In this document: positions 17,471-25,564 of the stretch, piece after piece | How positions within the stretch are numbered: the first letter of the stretch is position 1 | Layout: every line of letters begins with the position of its first letter | Assembly (NCBI GenBank): GCA_009712185.1 | Contig: WASQ01000036.1 | Location: 78,390 to 142,389 of the forward strand | DNA: 64,000 nt | Origin: Telmatospirillum sp. | GTDB lineage: Bacteria > Pseudomonadota > Alphaproteobacteria > Rhodospirillales > Magnetospirillaceae | Direction: 5' to 3' | Notes under the pieces: model-generated | Seen by the model: only the letters and a program-made list of their open reading frames with translations | What the model was told of the DNA's origin: nothing | Database searches by the model: none | Made by a program: the position numbers and the translations under genes

Positions 17471-17965
17471 ATGACAGAGTCCCTCCCTCCCCGCCCGGTC
17501 ATCGGCGTTGGCGCCCTCGGCGGGATAGACGGCCGGTTTCTTTTGATCCGGCGCGGTCATCCGCCGCGCCAGGGATGCTGGAGCCTTCCCGGAGGCCGGC
17601 AGGAGGCCGGTGAAACCGTGGAACAGGCGGGCCGGCGCGAAATCAGGGAGGAGACGGGAGTCTCGATCCGGGTCGTCGACGTCCTGGCCGTTGTCGATCT
17701 GATGGGGGGAGAGGACGGCGCCGGTTATCACTATACGGTCATCGATCTTGAGGCCGAATGGACGGATGGCGAGGCTGTGGCCGGCGACGACGCGGCGGAT
17801 CTGGTGTGGGCCCATCCCGATCATTTGGAGTCTTTCGGATTGAGCCCGGCGCTTCTTGCGGTCATTGCCTCCTCGGTGGACCGGCGGCGTGGCGGCCCCG
17901 GGGCGCCGACACTTCTGTCGCTCTCGCCGGCCGCGGCATCGGGATCTGGTGGCGGCGGGCGATGA
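17471..17965 (+). CDS. Nudix hydrolase
   Basis: 164 residues. A full Nudix box, G-G-x5-E-T-x7-REIREETG, is seen at about residues 40-62 (starting [12 protein letters not shown]). The N-terminal strands ([21 protein letters not shown]) and the WSLPGG lead-in resemble the ADP-ribose pyrophosphatase / MutT-like group, which cleaves nucleoside diphosphates linked to another group. The ORF track extends upstream to 17237 through repeats; ATG 17471 is preferred because the domain starts directly after. The C-terminal 30 residues are low complexity (Ala/Gly/Ser-rich). Exact substrate is unknown. Confidence 0.85.
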   Translation: MTESLPPRPVIGVGALGGIDGRFLLIRRGHPPRQGCWSLPGGRQEAGETVEQAGRREIREETGVSIRVVDVLAVVDLMGGEDGAGYHYTVIDLEAEWTDGEAVAGDDAADLVWAHPDHLESFGLSPALLAVIASSVDRRRGGPGAPTLLSLSPAAASGSGGGGR

Positions 17966-18068
17966 CGCGGGAAGCCGGGTGTCGGGTCTTTAGCAGGGTT
18001 TTTCTGGAACCCGGACACCTGTCTCGCCTATGATATGTTTTTAACAGAGCCTTTATTTACCTTTGATC

Positions 18069-19226
18069 ATGTGTGTTTCTTCCAACTGCCTTGCGATGAT
18101 TGAACGGCTTGTCGCCTTCGACACCACCAGTCATCGATCCAACCTTGACGCCGTCTCCTTCATCCGGGAAACGCTGGAAGGCCTTGGTGCGGTGTGCCGG
18201 CTGACCTATGACGACGATCGCCGCAAGGCCAATCTCTATGCGACCCTGGGTGCGACTGACCGGCCGGGAATTATGCTGTCAGGCCATACCGACGTGGTCC
18301 CGGTGGAGGGGCAGACCTGGCAGTCCGATCCTTTCCGGCTGACGATGCGAGACGGCGCCTGCTTCGGCCGCGGCGCGGCCGACATGAAATCCTTCATCGG
18401 CCTGTGCCTTGGATTGGCCCCCGAATTCATGGCGCGAGGTCTTGAGACACCGCTGCATTTTTCCTTTTCCTACGATGAGGAGATGGGATGCGTCGGCGTC
18501 AGACGGCTGATCGCCGATCTTGCCGGAATGCCGGTGCGTCCCCGGATCTGTATCGTCGGCGAACCCACGGGGATGCAGGTGATCGCCGGCCATAAGGGTA
18601 AGAAAAGCGTGCATTGCCATGTGCATGGCAAGGAAAGTCACTCCGCCCTGGCCCAGGGGGTCAATGCCGTCGAGGTCGCGGCCGAGGTGATCACCCATAT
18701 CCGGTCCCTGCAACGGCGGATCCGGCGGGACGGTCCGTTCGATCAGTCCTACGAGCCGCCATTTACGACCTTGCACACCGGAAAGGTGTCGGGCGGCCAT
18801 GCGCTGAACATCGTTCCCCGGGACTGCCTGTTCGATTTCGAGATCCGCGCCCTGCCCGGCCAGGATTCCAACGCCTTGCTGGACGAGATCCGAACCTTCG
18901 CGGCAACCAGTCTTGAGCCGGAGATGAAGTCCAGAGACCCCTCCACCGGGATCGACTTCACCGTCATGAACGATACCGCCGGCTTCGATCTGCCGGATGA
19001 CCACCCTGCGGTTCGTTTCGTGACCGCCCTGACCGGGGCCAATCAGACCGGGCGCGTCAGTTTCGGGACCGAGGCCGGTCTCTTCAACGAGGCGGGCGTT
19101 CCAACGGTCGTCTGCGGCCCGGGCTTTATCGAACAGGCTCACCGTCCGGACGAGTTTATTTCCCTGGATCAACTGGCTCAGGGCGAGGCGTTCCTGCGCC
19201 GCCTGATGGATCAGATCTGCCGCTGA
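18069..19226 (+). CDS. argE: Acetylornithine deacetylase
   Basis: 385 residues, M20 metallopeptidase family. The metal ligands can be read: SGHTDVVPVEG (His, and the Asp two residues on), FGRGAADMKS (bridging Asp), DEEMGCVG (catalytic Glu and metal Glu), VGEPTGM, and a late GFIEQAHRPDE (His). These blocks match ArgE, which removes the acetyl group from N-acetylornithine in arginine synthesis; the related DapE has different spacing. ATG 18069 is two codons inside a TTG start. It is a single gene followed by a strong terminator. Confidence 0.9.
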   Translation: MCVSSNCLAMIERLVAFDTTSHRSNLDAVSFIRETLEGLGAVCRLTYDDDRRKANLYATLGATDRPGIMLSGHTDVVPVEGQTWQSDPFRLTMRDGACFGRGAADMKSFIGLCLGLAPEFMARGLETPLHFSFSYDEEMGCVGVRRLIADLAGMPVRPRICIVGEPTGMQVIAGHKGKKSVHCHVHGKESHSALAQGVNAVEVAAEVITHIRSLQRRIRRDGPFDQSYEPPFTTLHTGKVSGGHALNIVPRDCLFDFEIRALPGQDSNALLDEIRTFAATSLEPEMKSRDPSTGIDFTVMNDTAGFDLPDDHPAVRFVTALTGANQTGRVSFGTEAGLFNEAGVPTVVCGPGFIEQAHRPDEFISLDQLAQGEAFLRRLMDQICR

Positions 19227-19252
19227 GCGGCCCCGCCGCGGACGCTTTTTGG

Positions 19253-19290
19253 AAAAAGGCACGATGCCTGACCGCATCGTGCCTTTTTTA
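19253..19290. terminator. Rho-independent terminator (bidirectional) after argE
   Basis: AAAAAGGCACGATGC and GCATCGTGCCTTTTTT form a perfect stem around a six-base loop (CTGACC), with a T run on each strand. It lies between argE (plus) and a small minus-strand gene and can serve both. Confidence 0.93.
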
Positions 19291-19307
19291 AATAGGTGAT
19301 TGTCCGG

Positions 19308-19538
19308 TCAGACCTTTTCAACATTGATGTCGTGCAGCCGTTTCCCGTAATGGTCGTCCCAGTCGGCCCCTTGCGGGATCAGGTTTTCGCAGCGGAAATA
19401 GGTGTGATGGTGTTCGAGAAGGCGACTCTGGTTCAACAGCAACCGATTGTAGGCATTGAATCCCGCACAGGTGAGCTGAATCCACCCGTTCCAAAGAGCC
19501 AATTGAAAAGAAAACAGGGATTCGAGTTGCGGTGTCAT
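19308..19538 (-). CDS. Small hypothetical protein
   Basis: 76 residues and not recognised. It is rich in aromatic residues and Asn/His (WNGWIQLTCAGFNAYNRLLL, HHHTYF), with one amphipathic segment in the first half. A strong ribosome-binding site (GGGAGGAG) six bases before the ATG and the shared bidirectional terminator support it as a real gene. The LFSFQLALWNGWIQ start is faintly like phasin-type granule proteins, but this is too weak to assign. Confidence 0.6.
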   Translation of the reverse strand: MTPQLESLFSFQLALWNGWIQLTCAGFNAYNRLLLNQSRLLEHHHTYFRCENLIPQGADWDDHYGKRLHDINVEKV

Positions 19539-19645
19539 GGCGATCTCCTCCCTCGTCTGACTGTTTGTTCCGTCTGAAAGATATCGATCGCTTACTTTAC
19601 CAGATTACCCGGGTCTTCATAGTCGGCTTCTCGCCAAAGGAGCGT

Positions 19646-19657
19646 GGCCTTAAGGCC
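19646..19657. repeat. Perfect 12-bp palindrome GGCCTTAAGGCC
   Basis: A perfect palindrome in the region between two small unknown genes, about 110 bases upstream of the next start. It may be an operator; chance cannot be excluded. Confidence 0.3.
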
Positions 19658-19758
19658 TAATGGGGTCCCCCCGCGCCGCCGCGCTCCGACAGCAAAGATT
19701 GTCCGGCAGGGCAAGGAGTGGCAAACTCGGCTCATCGTTCATGGTGGGTCTTAAGGTC

Positions 19759-20154
19759 ATGGCAAACACAGATCGCAATCGCCTTCGCAAAATCGCGGGG
19801 AACCTGTCGGAGGACGAGCGCAAAAGCAAACTGAGCGCCGCCGCCGATATCCGTCGCGATATCGAAGAGGTTCTGGGAACCGATATCGTGAACCAGGAAA
19901 AGCTGGTTGCCCTGGCTGAGGGCATCTGGCTCGCGATTCCGGTCACGGCAAGGGCGCGTTTCACGGCCGAGGACTGGCAGCGGGCCATCCATGAGCGGTG
20001 CACCGCGGCCCTGGTCAGGGCCGAGCAGAAGCTTGAGGAAAACAAATATGACGACAAGATGTTTGCCGCGAAGGTGAAAATTCTGCGTCAGACCTTTGCA
20101 GCGCAGGTCGTTCGCGCGATGCAGTCCGTGGCCGATAAATATCGCCGGGGCTGA
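19759..20154 (+). CDS. Hypothetical helical protein
   Basis: About 131 residues and not recognised. It is predicted all-helical with many charged residues (RNRLRKIAGNLSEDERKSKL, RRDIEEVLGTDIVNQEKL), has no signal peptide and no membrane segment, and ends VADKYRRG. In-frame starts at 19741 and 19759 are both possible; neither has a good ribosome-binding site. It lies 84 bases before a CheY-like gene in the same direction and may be co-transcribed with it. Confidence 0.55.
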   Translation: MANTDRNRLRKIAGNLSEDERKSKLSAAADIRRDIEEVLGTDIVNQEKLVALAEGIWLAIPVTARARFTAEDWQRAIHERCTAALVRAEQKLEENKYDDKMFAAKVKILRQTFAAQVVRAMQSVADKYRRG

Positions 20155-20238
20155 CCGATCCTTCCCCCTTTCCCTCCGTTCCCGTCTGTGGCGGGCAACT
20201 GGTGCGCGTGGCCTATCAGGCCGGCCGTTGGATGACCG

Positions 20239-20694
20239 ATGCCCGGGCAGGATGCCGATCTTTCCAAGCTGACGTTCCTGGTGGTCGAGGACCAGGAGCA
20301 TATCCGTTGCCTGATCGTGCAGTTGCTGGCGCGACTGGAGGTCGGCCGGGTGCTGGAGGAGGCTGACGGCGGGGCGGCGCTGCGCCTGATGTCGTCGGAG
20401 TCCCCGGATTTCATTCTTTGCGACGTCTGGATGGAGCCCGTTGACGGTCTCGCCTTCCTGCGCCGCCTGCGGTCCGGCGAGGTCGGCACGGAAAATGCGG
20501 CCGTTCCGGTCGTTTTTCTGACCGCGGATTCGGAACAGGGAACCGTCATGGCCGCGATAGAGGGGGACGTCGACGGTTATCTTGTGAAGCCCGTATCCCT
20601 GGCGGATCTGCGAACGAAGATCACCGCCATCCTCGACCGTCGCAGGTCCGGTCTGCGTCCCAAAGCGGTTCCCCAGCCCCGGCCGGTGTCCTGA
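20239..20694 (+). CDS. CheY-like response regulator receiver protein
   Basis: 151 residues, one receiver domain. The acidic pocket (VVEDQEH), the phospho-acceptor Asp (FILCDVWMEPVDG), the Thr switch (VVFLTAD) and the conserved Lys-Pro (GYLVKPVS) are all present, so phosphorylation should be possible. There is no output domain, only a basic Pro-rich tail. No histidine kinase lies nearby. The partner is unknown. Confidence 0.88.
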   Translation: MPGQDADLSKLTFLVVEDQEHIRCLIVQLLARLEVGRVLEEADGGAALRLMSSESPDFILCDVWMEPVDGLAFLRRLRSGEVGTENAAVPVVFLTADSEQGTVMAAIEGDVDGYLVKPVSLADLRTKITAILDRRRSGLRPKAVPQPRPVS

Positions 20695-21216
20695 CCGGTC
20701 ATAGTGGTCCTCGCCGACCGGAACAGATCCTCATCAATCAGTTTTCCGGTGAAATGCCCCCGGAATTCCGTCGGCAGCAGGTTTTACCACCAGCCTGTGC
20801 GGATCGGAACCGATCAGCATAGACAGTCGGCCCTGAGGCAAGTTTCTCCGAAACTTTTGCGCCCCCGCCCGCTATTCACTCGCCGGTCCGGGGTGGGCCG
20901 GCCAACCGGCGATGAGTCATCCGCAGCGCCGGTTGGTATAAATTGCCACCTGAGAGTGATATATAATTACTCATTTGAATAAAAAATAGAAAATACAAAA
21001 AATTTTACGTAAAAACGGAAAAATTATCCGTCGAAAAGAGTCAAAGAGACGATTTTCGGGAAGGGAATTTTTACAATCGATGGTTTTTCTGATAGCGTTT
21101 TTAGTCACTTCTGCATGACGTCCGGTTGTGAGGGCATTGCGTGTTATAGATCAATTCTGATCGATATTTTTCTATCGGACGTTACGAAAAACGAATGATT
21201 CGGTGGATGGTGACTC
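20695..21216. other. Intergenic region with repeat motifs and AT-rich block
   Basis: No gene is seen. The left half is GC-rich and contains GATCGGAACCGATC (20802-20815) and a small hairpin AAGTTT-CTCCG-AAACTT starting at 20840, both shared with the 61.9-62.0-kb intergenic region, plus CCAACCGGCGATGAG, shared inverted with the gap next to mfd. From about 20940 to 21190 the DNA is strongly AT-rich and probably holds the promoter of the following lipoprotein gene. Confidence 0.5.
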
Positions 21217-22557
21217 GTGAAAATAATAACCGCTCTATTGACATTAATGTTGTGCGGATGTGCCACAACATTTCCCCCGTCTGTGGTCGATCTTCAAAAG
21301 CCGGTTTCGATTCAACCGACTGAAGGAATAGTCCTGATCGGAATGGGGATCGAGGATGTTGATCGTGATGCCAAATTGAACGGCAGCTTTATCCCGATCA
21401 ACGCGGTCTCAGGAACTCCGGTCAGAAATATGGAATATCCCATTGCTTTATATAACAGAGATATTCGTCGCAATGCGGAAAACGGTAAGTGGCCGGCTTA
21501 TTTTGCCTATCATCTTCCTGCGGGAACCTATGCTCTGGGATGGATGTCCAATTGGGAATCCGGAGACGATCATCGATTTTTCATGATCACACAGTTTCCT
21601 GGCAGCCTCCGTTCGGAAGATAAGGTGGGCCAGATCGATCATCACATGTCGATGACCGGGAAAGCGCAGCCCAATACTCCGACATTTACCGTCCAGGCGG
21701 GTCAGGTCAGCTATGTCGGCGACTTATTGTTCGACGTCACCGATCCATCGAAATTGCGCTGGTCCTTCGGGTTGAGCGAAAAAAGCGCGAAGGAGTCTTT
21801 GCTCAAATCCGGACTTCAGGACCGGATGGTGACGAAACCGATGACGCGCTTCGACAACGCACCGGCCACCGGAAAGGATGGCGTCGATGCGGTGCCACCC
21901 CCTAAGGAGTTGCCAAAGCAGGAGTCCATTACGTCTACCAATCATGCCGATAATCTTCAGCTCGGTGATGGTAATGCCGTCGTTATCATCGGTTTTCGCT
22001 TTCCGGCGCTTGTGCAGGATGAAGCCTTCGTCAGATCCGTTCATGGTGGATTTATTGCGATAGATCCGAATACGGGGAAAAGAATAAGCAGAAAAATAAT
22101 TGAAATATGGGTATCCTGCGCATCTTTATCGTCCGCAAACGAGTGTGATAAATATCAATACAAGGTCTACGTAATTCCCCCAGGAACCTATGCGTTGTCC
22201 TGGCTTTTGAGGACATCTCCGGGATTTTTAAACAGAAGCGATAATAGAGGTGTCTGGCAGTTCGATCGAAATTCCGATCTTGTTTTCAATATGTCGACTT
22301 ATGGGGCTGGCGTCTATGTCAGTAATTCCAAGGTGTCGGACTCAACGGTTGTAAATCTTGGATCTCCAACATTTTCGGTAAATGCCAATGAGGCTGTTTA
22401 TGTTGGCAATATCAATGCGGATGTCTGGAAACACGAACTGATATTGACCCACAATGAGGAGGATGCAAGGAAAGCCTTGTTCACTGCCCCCTATGCTCCC
22501 GATATGGTCTACCGGCAAATGATGCCCTTTATACCGCCGGGTGCCCCGAAGCAATAA
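21217..22557 (+). CDS. Two-repeat lipoprotein of unknown function
   Basis: 446 residues with GTG start. The signal peptide MKIITALLTLMLCGC ends in the lipobox LCGC, so the mature protein starts at Cys-15 and is membrane-anchored. The chain is an internal duplication: each half has a V/I-V-L/I-I-G opening strand, a central P-A/P-G-TYAL-G/S-W block (GTYALGWM and GTYALSWLL), then TPTFTVQAGQVSYVGDL in half one and SPTFSVNANEAVYVGNI in half two. These are predicted beta-rich domains. The gene is AT-richer than its neighbours, has an AT-rich promoter and sits alone, which suggests later acquisition. Function unknown. Confidence 0.8.
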   Translation: MKIITALLTLMLCGCATTFPPSVVDLQKPVSIQPTEGIVLIGMGIEDVDRDAKLNGSFIPINAVSGTPVRNMEYPIALYNRDIRRNAENGKWPAYFAYHLPAGTYALGWMSNWESGDDHRFFMITQFPGSLRSEDKVGQIDHHMSMTGKAQPNTPTFTVQAGQVSYVGDLLFDVTDPSKLRWSFGLSEKSAKESLLKSGLQDRMVTKPMTRFDNAPATGKDGVDAVPPPKELPKQESITSTNHADNLQLGDGNAVVIIGFRFPALVQDEAFVRSVHGGFIAIDPNTGKRISRKIIEIWVSCASLSSANECDKYQYKVYVIPPGTYALSWLLRTSPGFLNRSDNRGVWQFDRNSDLVFNMSTYGAGVYVSNSKVSDSTVVNLGSPTFSVNANEAVYVGNINADVWKHELILTHNEEDARKALFTAPYAPDMVYRQMMPFIPPGAPKQ

Positions 22558-22644
22558 CCGGTCGATAAAGGGGAGCGCGCCGCTTGCCGCGTCCCGTTCA
22601 AGCGCCGTCTGGCGCTTGAACGGGCCTGCCAGCGCGCCGGGGCG

Positions 22645-23391
22645 TCACCGCTGCATCAGCGCGAACACGCCCCACCCCAGATAGTCCCGCGTGTAGGTGG
22701 CGTAGCGTCCGGGCTCCGTGGTCAATTTGGTCCGGACTTCGTCCGCGAAGTCGTCATCGGGATTGGCGTCAAGCCAGCGACGCATGGTCAACCATTTTGC
22801 CGCCTCATATCGGTCCCAGCCGTCCTGGTCCGCCAGAACCATTTCAACGACATCACAGCCAAGGCGACCAAAAGACGCGATCAGGTCCGGCAGGACGAAA
22901 AAATCGGAGCCCGCGCCGGCAAGACACCCCCTGGCACCCTCTTCCGTCGGGGGACGTTGCCGCCAGTAGGGTTCGCCGATGAGGATGATTCCGCCGTCTC
23001 GCAGGCTCCGCGCCAGAAGCCCGAGCGTGCCGGCGACTCCGCCGCCGATCCAGGTGGCGCCAACACAGGCGGCCACGTCGACCATCTCTTCGGAAACATA
23101 GCCGGCGGCATCGCCATGGATAAAGGTGACACGGTCTGCGACGCCGAGCTCGGCTGCGCGGATCTTCGCCTGCTCGGTGAACAACCGGCTCATGTCGACG
23201 CCCGTACCGACGATGCCGTGGTCGCGGGCCCAGGTACACAGCATCTCTCCCGAACCACTGCCAAGGTCTAGTACCCGGGCCCGCGGCTCCAGCCGCAGCG
23301 CCGCGCCGAGAGTGGCGAGCTTTTCAGGGGTGATCGGATTATGGATGCGGTGGGCGCTTTCCGTGATCGTAAAGATCCGTGGGATATCCAA
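22645..23391 (-). CDS. SAM-dependent methyltransferase
   Basis: About 248 residues, class I methyltransferase fold. Motif I is VLDLGSGSGEM, followed by GTGVDMS (ribose-binding Asp), VTFIHGDAAGY and a GGIILIGEPYW strand. The substrate is unknown; a small-molecule or aromatic acceptor is plausible. The ORF reaches a TTG at 23412, but a TTG at 23391 follows AAAAAGG at good spacing and gives the natural start DIPRIFTITESAHRIHNP. It lies just outside the exporter/pyoluteorin-type locus, so a link to that pathway is possible but unproven. Confidence 0.75.
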   Translation of the reverse strand: MDIPRIFTITESAHRIHNPITPEKLATLGAALRLEPRARVLDLGSGSGEMLCTWARDHGIVGTGVDMSRLFTEQAKIRAAELGVADRVTFIHGDAAGYVSEEMVDVAACVGATWIGGGVAGTLGLLARSLRDGGIILIGEPYWRQRPPTEEGARGCLAGAGSDFFVLPDLIASFGRLGCDVVEMVLADQDGWDRYEAAKWLTMRRWLDANPDDDFADEVRTKLTTEPGRYATYTRDYLGWGVFALMQR

Positions 23392-23685
23392 AGCGGAAGA
23401 CCTTTTTGGCAAATTGGCGGGACGCGGTCATACGACGCCGGGGAAAGCCGGCGTCCGAAGCCGGAGGATGGAGACGACGACCGAGTGGAGTCTGGAAGAA
23501 TACCCCCCGTGGCCAGGTCGCGCCACCGTGTCGCATCGGTGGCCCGGACGGTTCGAAGAAACCCGGCTCAAGGGCTTGCGGCGACGGGGCGGCCCTGGAG
23601 CGATCCGCCGGATGGTGGGCCTGAGAAGCGCGGATATGCTGCTCATTTCCAGCCCGACGGGACCGCATTTCGCAGTGGAGGCTCT

Positions 23686-24438
23686 CTATCTCTGTTCTGA
23701 CGGCCCCAATCGTTCCGGCCCCCGTCGTTCCGATCCCTGCGGTTTCCTGGTCGTCTCGGCTTCTTCTTGCGAGGCTGCAAGGCCGGCCAGCACGAAACGG
23801 TGAAGGTGTCCGACCATAAAGTCGACGTCCGTGGGTCTTGCCGCAACATTGGGAAACAGGTGCGAGAAGACTCCGCGATCGGCGATCAGCATCATGACGC
23901 AAGGCGCGACCGTGGTGACGATGCCCCGGGTGACAGCCGGATGGGATTCGGGAAGCGACATCAGTTCGGCCACGATCTGACGGACATGGCCGATCTTTGG
24001 CATGACCTCGCGCACCCGGAGTGTCTCGAACATGGGGGTCGGCATCACGATTTCGCGCCCCAGGATTCGAAACGCCCCGGACGACGCCGTCGTCCCCATG
24101 GCGGCGCGCACGAACAGTTCGATGCCCGATCTCAATTTTTCGGGAGCGGCCATCCGCGAGGACGCAAGGGCGGACAATGAGTCTTCCGTCACCAGATGCC
24201 GGTGCGCCTCGATCAGAACCGCCAGATACAAATCCTCCATGCCCCCGAAATGGTAATTGATCGCCGCCGGGTTGACGGAGGCCCGGTCACAGATCGCCCG
24301 GCCGGTGGCGCGATCGAAACCGTATTCCGCGAAAACAGATCTGGCGGCCTCCAGAAGAAGTGTTCTGGTGCTTCCATCATCTGCCGAATGGGCGCGAGGT
24401 TTCCGCCGATAAGGCCTAAAAGTAGGGGAATTATCCAT
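23686..24438 (-). CDS. TetR-family repressor divergent from the exporter operon (PltZ-like)
   Basis: 250 residues. The N-terminal helix-turn-helix (TRTLLLEAARSVFAEYGFDRATGRAICDRASVNPAAINYHFGG) is typical of the CerR/DUF1956-type TetR group. The C-terminal ligand domain contains RILGREIVMPTPMF and MPKIGHVRQIVAELM. A second TetR at 53660 is nearly the same along its whole length, so they are paralogs. The gene diverges from the HlyD-ATPase-permease exporter with about 100 bases between, which include TCAAATT-type operator sequence. In Pseudomonas, PltZ is a TetR repressor of the plt-linked exporter, and this is the natural counterpart. No clear ribosome-binding site precedes the ATG. The Arg/Glu-rich C-terminal tail of about 30 residues is extra. 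Confidence 0.85.
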   Translation of the reverse strand: MDNSPTFRPYRRKPRAHSADDGSTRTLLLEAARSVFAEYGFDRATGRAICDRASVNPAAINYHFGGMEDLYLAVLIEAHRHLVTEDSLSALASSRMAAPEKLRSGIELFVRAAMGTTASSGAFRILGREIVMPTPMFETLRVREVMPKIGHVRQIVAELMSLPESHPAVTRGIVTTVAPCVMMLIADRGVFSHLFPNVAARPTDVDFMVGHLHRFVLAGLAASQEEAETTRKPQGSERRGPERLGPSEQR

Positions 24439-24468
24439 AGTTGTTATACTAACGGTTCTGTCTGTTCA

Positions 24469-24506
24469 GTCAAATTCAAAATGCAAATTTCAAATTCACA
24501 TTTGAC
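24469..24506. promoter_or_regulatory. Candidate TetR operator in the tetR-exporter promoter
   Basis: An AT-rich block starts with GTCAAAT (24469-24475), ends with ATTTGAC (24500-24506), and contains CAAATTTCAAATT between. The same half-sites (TCAAATT / AATTTGA) recur upstream of the second tetR and of the antiporter gene. It lies between the divergent starts at 24438 and 24539, where a repressor could control both. Confidence 0.6.
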
Positions 24507-24538
24507 ATTAAAATGAGTTGGGTCTAATCTCAACCATC

Positions 24539-25564
24539 ATGAAACGCGCTATCCCAATGATCCTGATCCCCACCCTGGCTGCGTTGGCTGGCGGCTATTG
24601 GTGGCAATCCCAACGGGCCGAAAAGCCGGCCGATTTCGCGCTTTATGGCAATATCGATCTGCGTCAGGTCTCTCTCGCGTTCAATGGTGATGCCCGGATT
24701 GTCACGCTCTCCGTCCAGGAGGGCGATCACGTTCATCCAGGACAGGTTCTGGGCAACCTCGATGCGGATCGCCTGACGCACCAGCTTGCCGAGGCGACAG
24801 CACAATTGGAGGCACAACGTCAACTTGTCCTCAGGGCGCATAACGGCAGCCGGCCCGAGGAAATCGCTCAAGCCAGGGCCTCGGTCGCGGCCTCTGAGGC
24901 CGATGCGGCCTATGCCCGCAACCAGTTGGACAGACTTCAAAAGGTGGCCTCCACGTCAAGTGGGGAAGCGGTCAGCCGCCAGGACCTCGACAACGCCAAG
25001 TCCGCCCTCGACGCCGCCAATGCCAGGCTTGAGAACGCGCGCAAAGCTCTTGAACTCGCAGTCCTGGGACCGCGCAAGGAGGATGTCGCGCAGGCCGAGG
25101 CCCTGCAAAAGGCGGCTGAGGCGAAGGTGGCCTATTTGCGTCGTCTCCTGGCCGACACCACCCTGATTGCGCCCGCCAATGCGGTCGTGCGCAATCGCCT
25201 TCTGGAGCCGGGCGACATGGCGTCGCCCGAAAAACCGGTTTATTCACTCGCCATCGTCGATCCGAAATGGGTCCGGGCGTTCGTTTCCGAAACCGACCTG
25301 GGCCGGCTTCGCCCCGGCATGGCCGCGAAAGTCTCCGCCGACAGTTTTCCCGGCCGCCAGTTCGACGGATGGATCGGGTTCATATCGCCGGTGGCCGAGT
25401 TCACTCCGAAATCCGTCCAGACGGAAGAATTGCGGCCAAGTCTGGCTTATGAGGTGCGGGTCTTCGTCAAGGATCAGAATGACGAATTGAGGCTCGGCAT
25501 GCCCGCGACCGTGCGGCTGGTCCCGGCCGGCGGAGACCAGCAACATCCGGCGTCGTCATCATGA
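24539..25564 (+). CDS. HlyD-family membrane fusion protein of the exporter
   Basis: 341 residues. An N-terminal membrane anchor (AIPMILIPTLAALAGGYWW) is followed by a lipoyl-like half-domain (VQEGDHVHPGQVLGNLD), a long coiled-coil hairpin (AEATAQLEAQRQL... RLENARKALELAVLG), and the return lipoyl/beta-barrel part (DTTLIAPANAVVRNRLLEPGDM, GMPATVRL). It bridges the inner-membrane ABC transporter and the outer-membrane factor. The start at ATG 24539 is preferred over a TTG seven codons upstream. The stop overlaps the ATPase start by four bases. The Pseudomonas plt exporter has the same component in the same order. Confidence 0.9.
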   Translation: MKRAIPMILIPTLAALAGGYWWQSQRAEKPADFALYGNIDLRQVSLAFNGDARIVTLSVQEGDHVHPGQVLGNLDADRLTHQLAEATAQLEAQRQLVLRAHNGSRPEEIAQARASVAASEADAAYARNQLDRLQKVASTSSGEAVSRQDLDNAKSALDAANARLENARKALELAVLGPRKEDVAQAEALQKAAEAKVAYLRRLLADTTLIAPANAVVRNRLLEPGDMASPEKPVYSLAIVDPKWVRAFVSETDLGRLRPGMAAKVSADSFPGRQFDGWIGFISPVAEFTPKSVQTEELRPSLAYEVRVFVKDQNDELRLGMPATVRLVPAGGDQQHPASSS

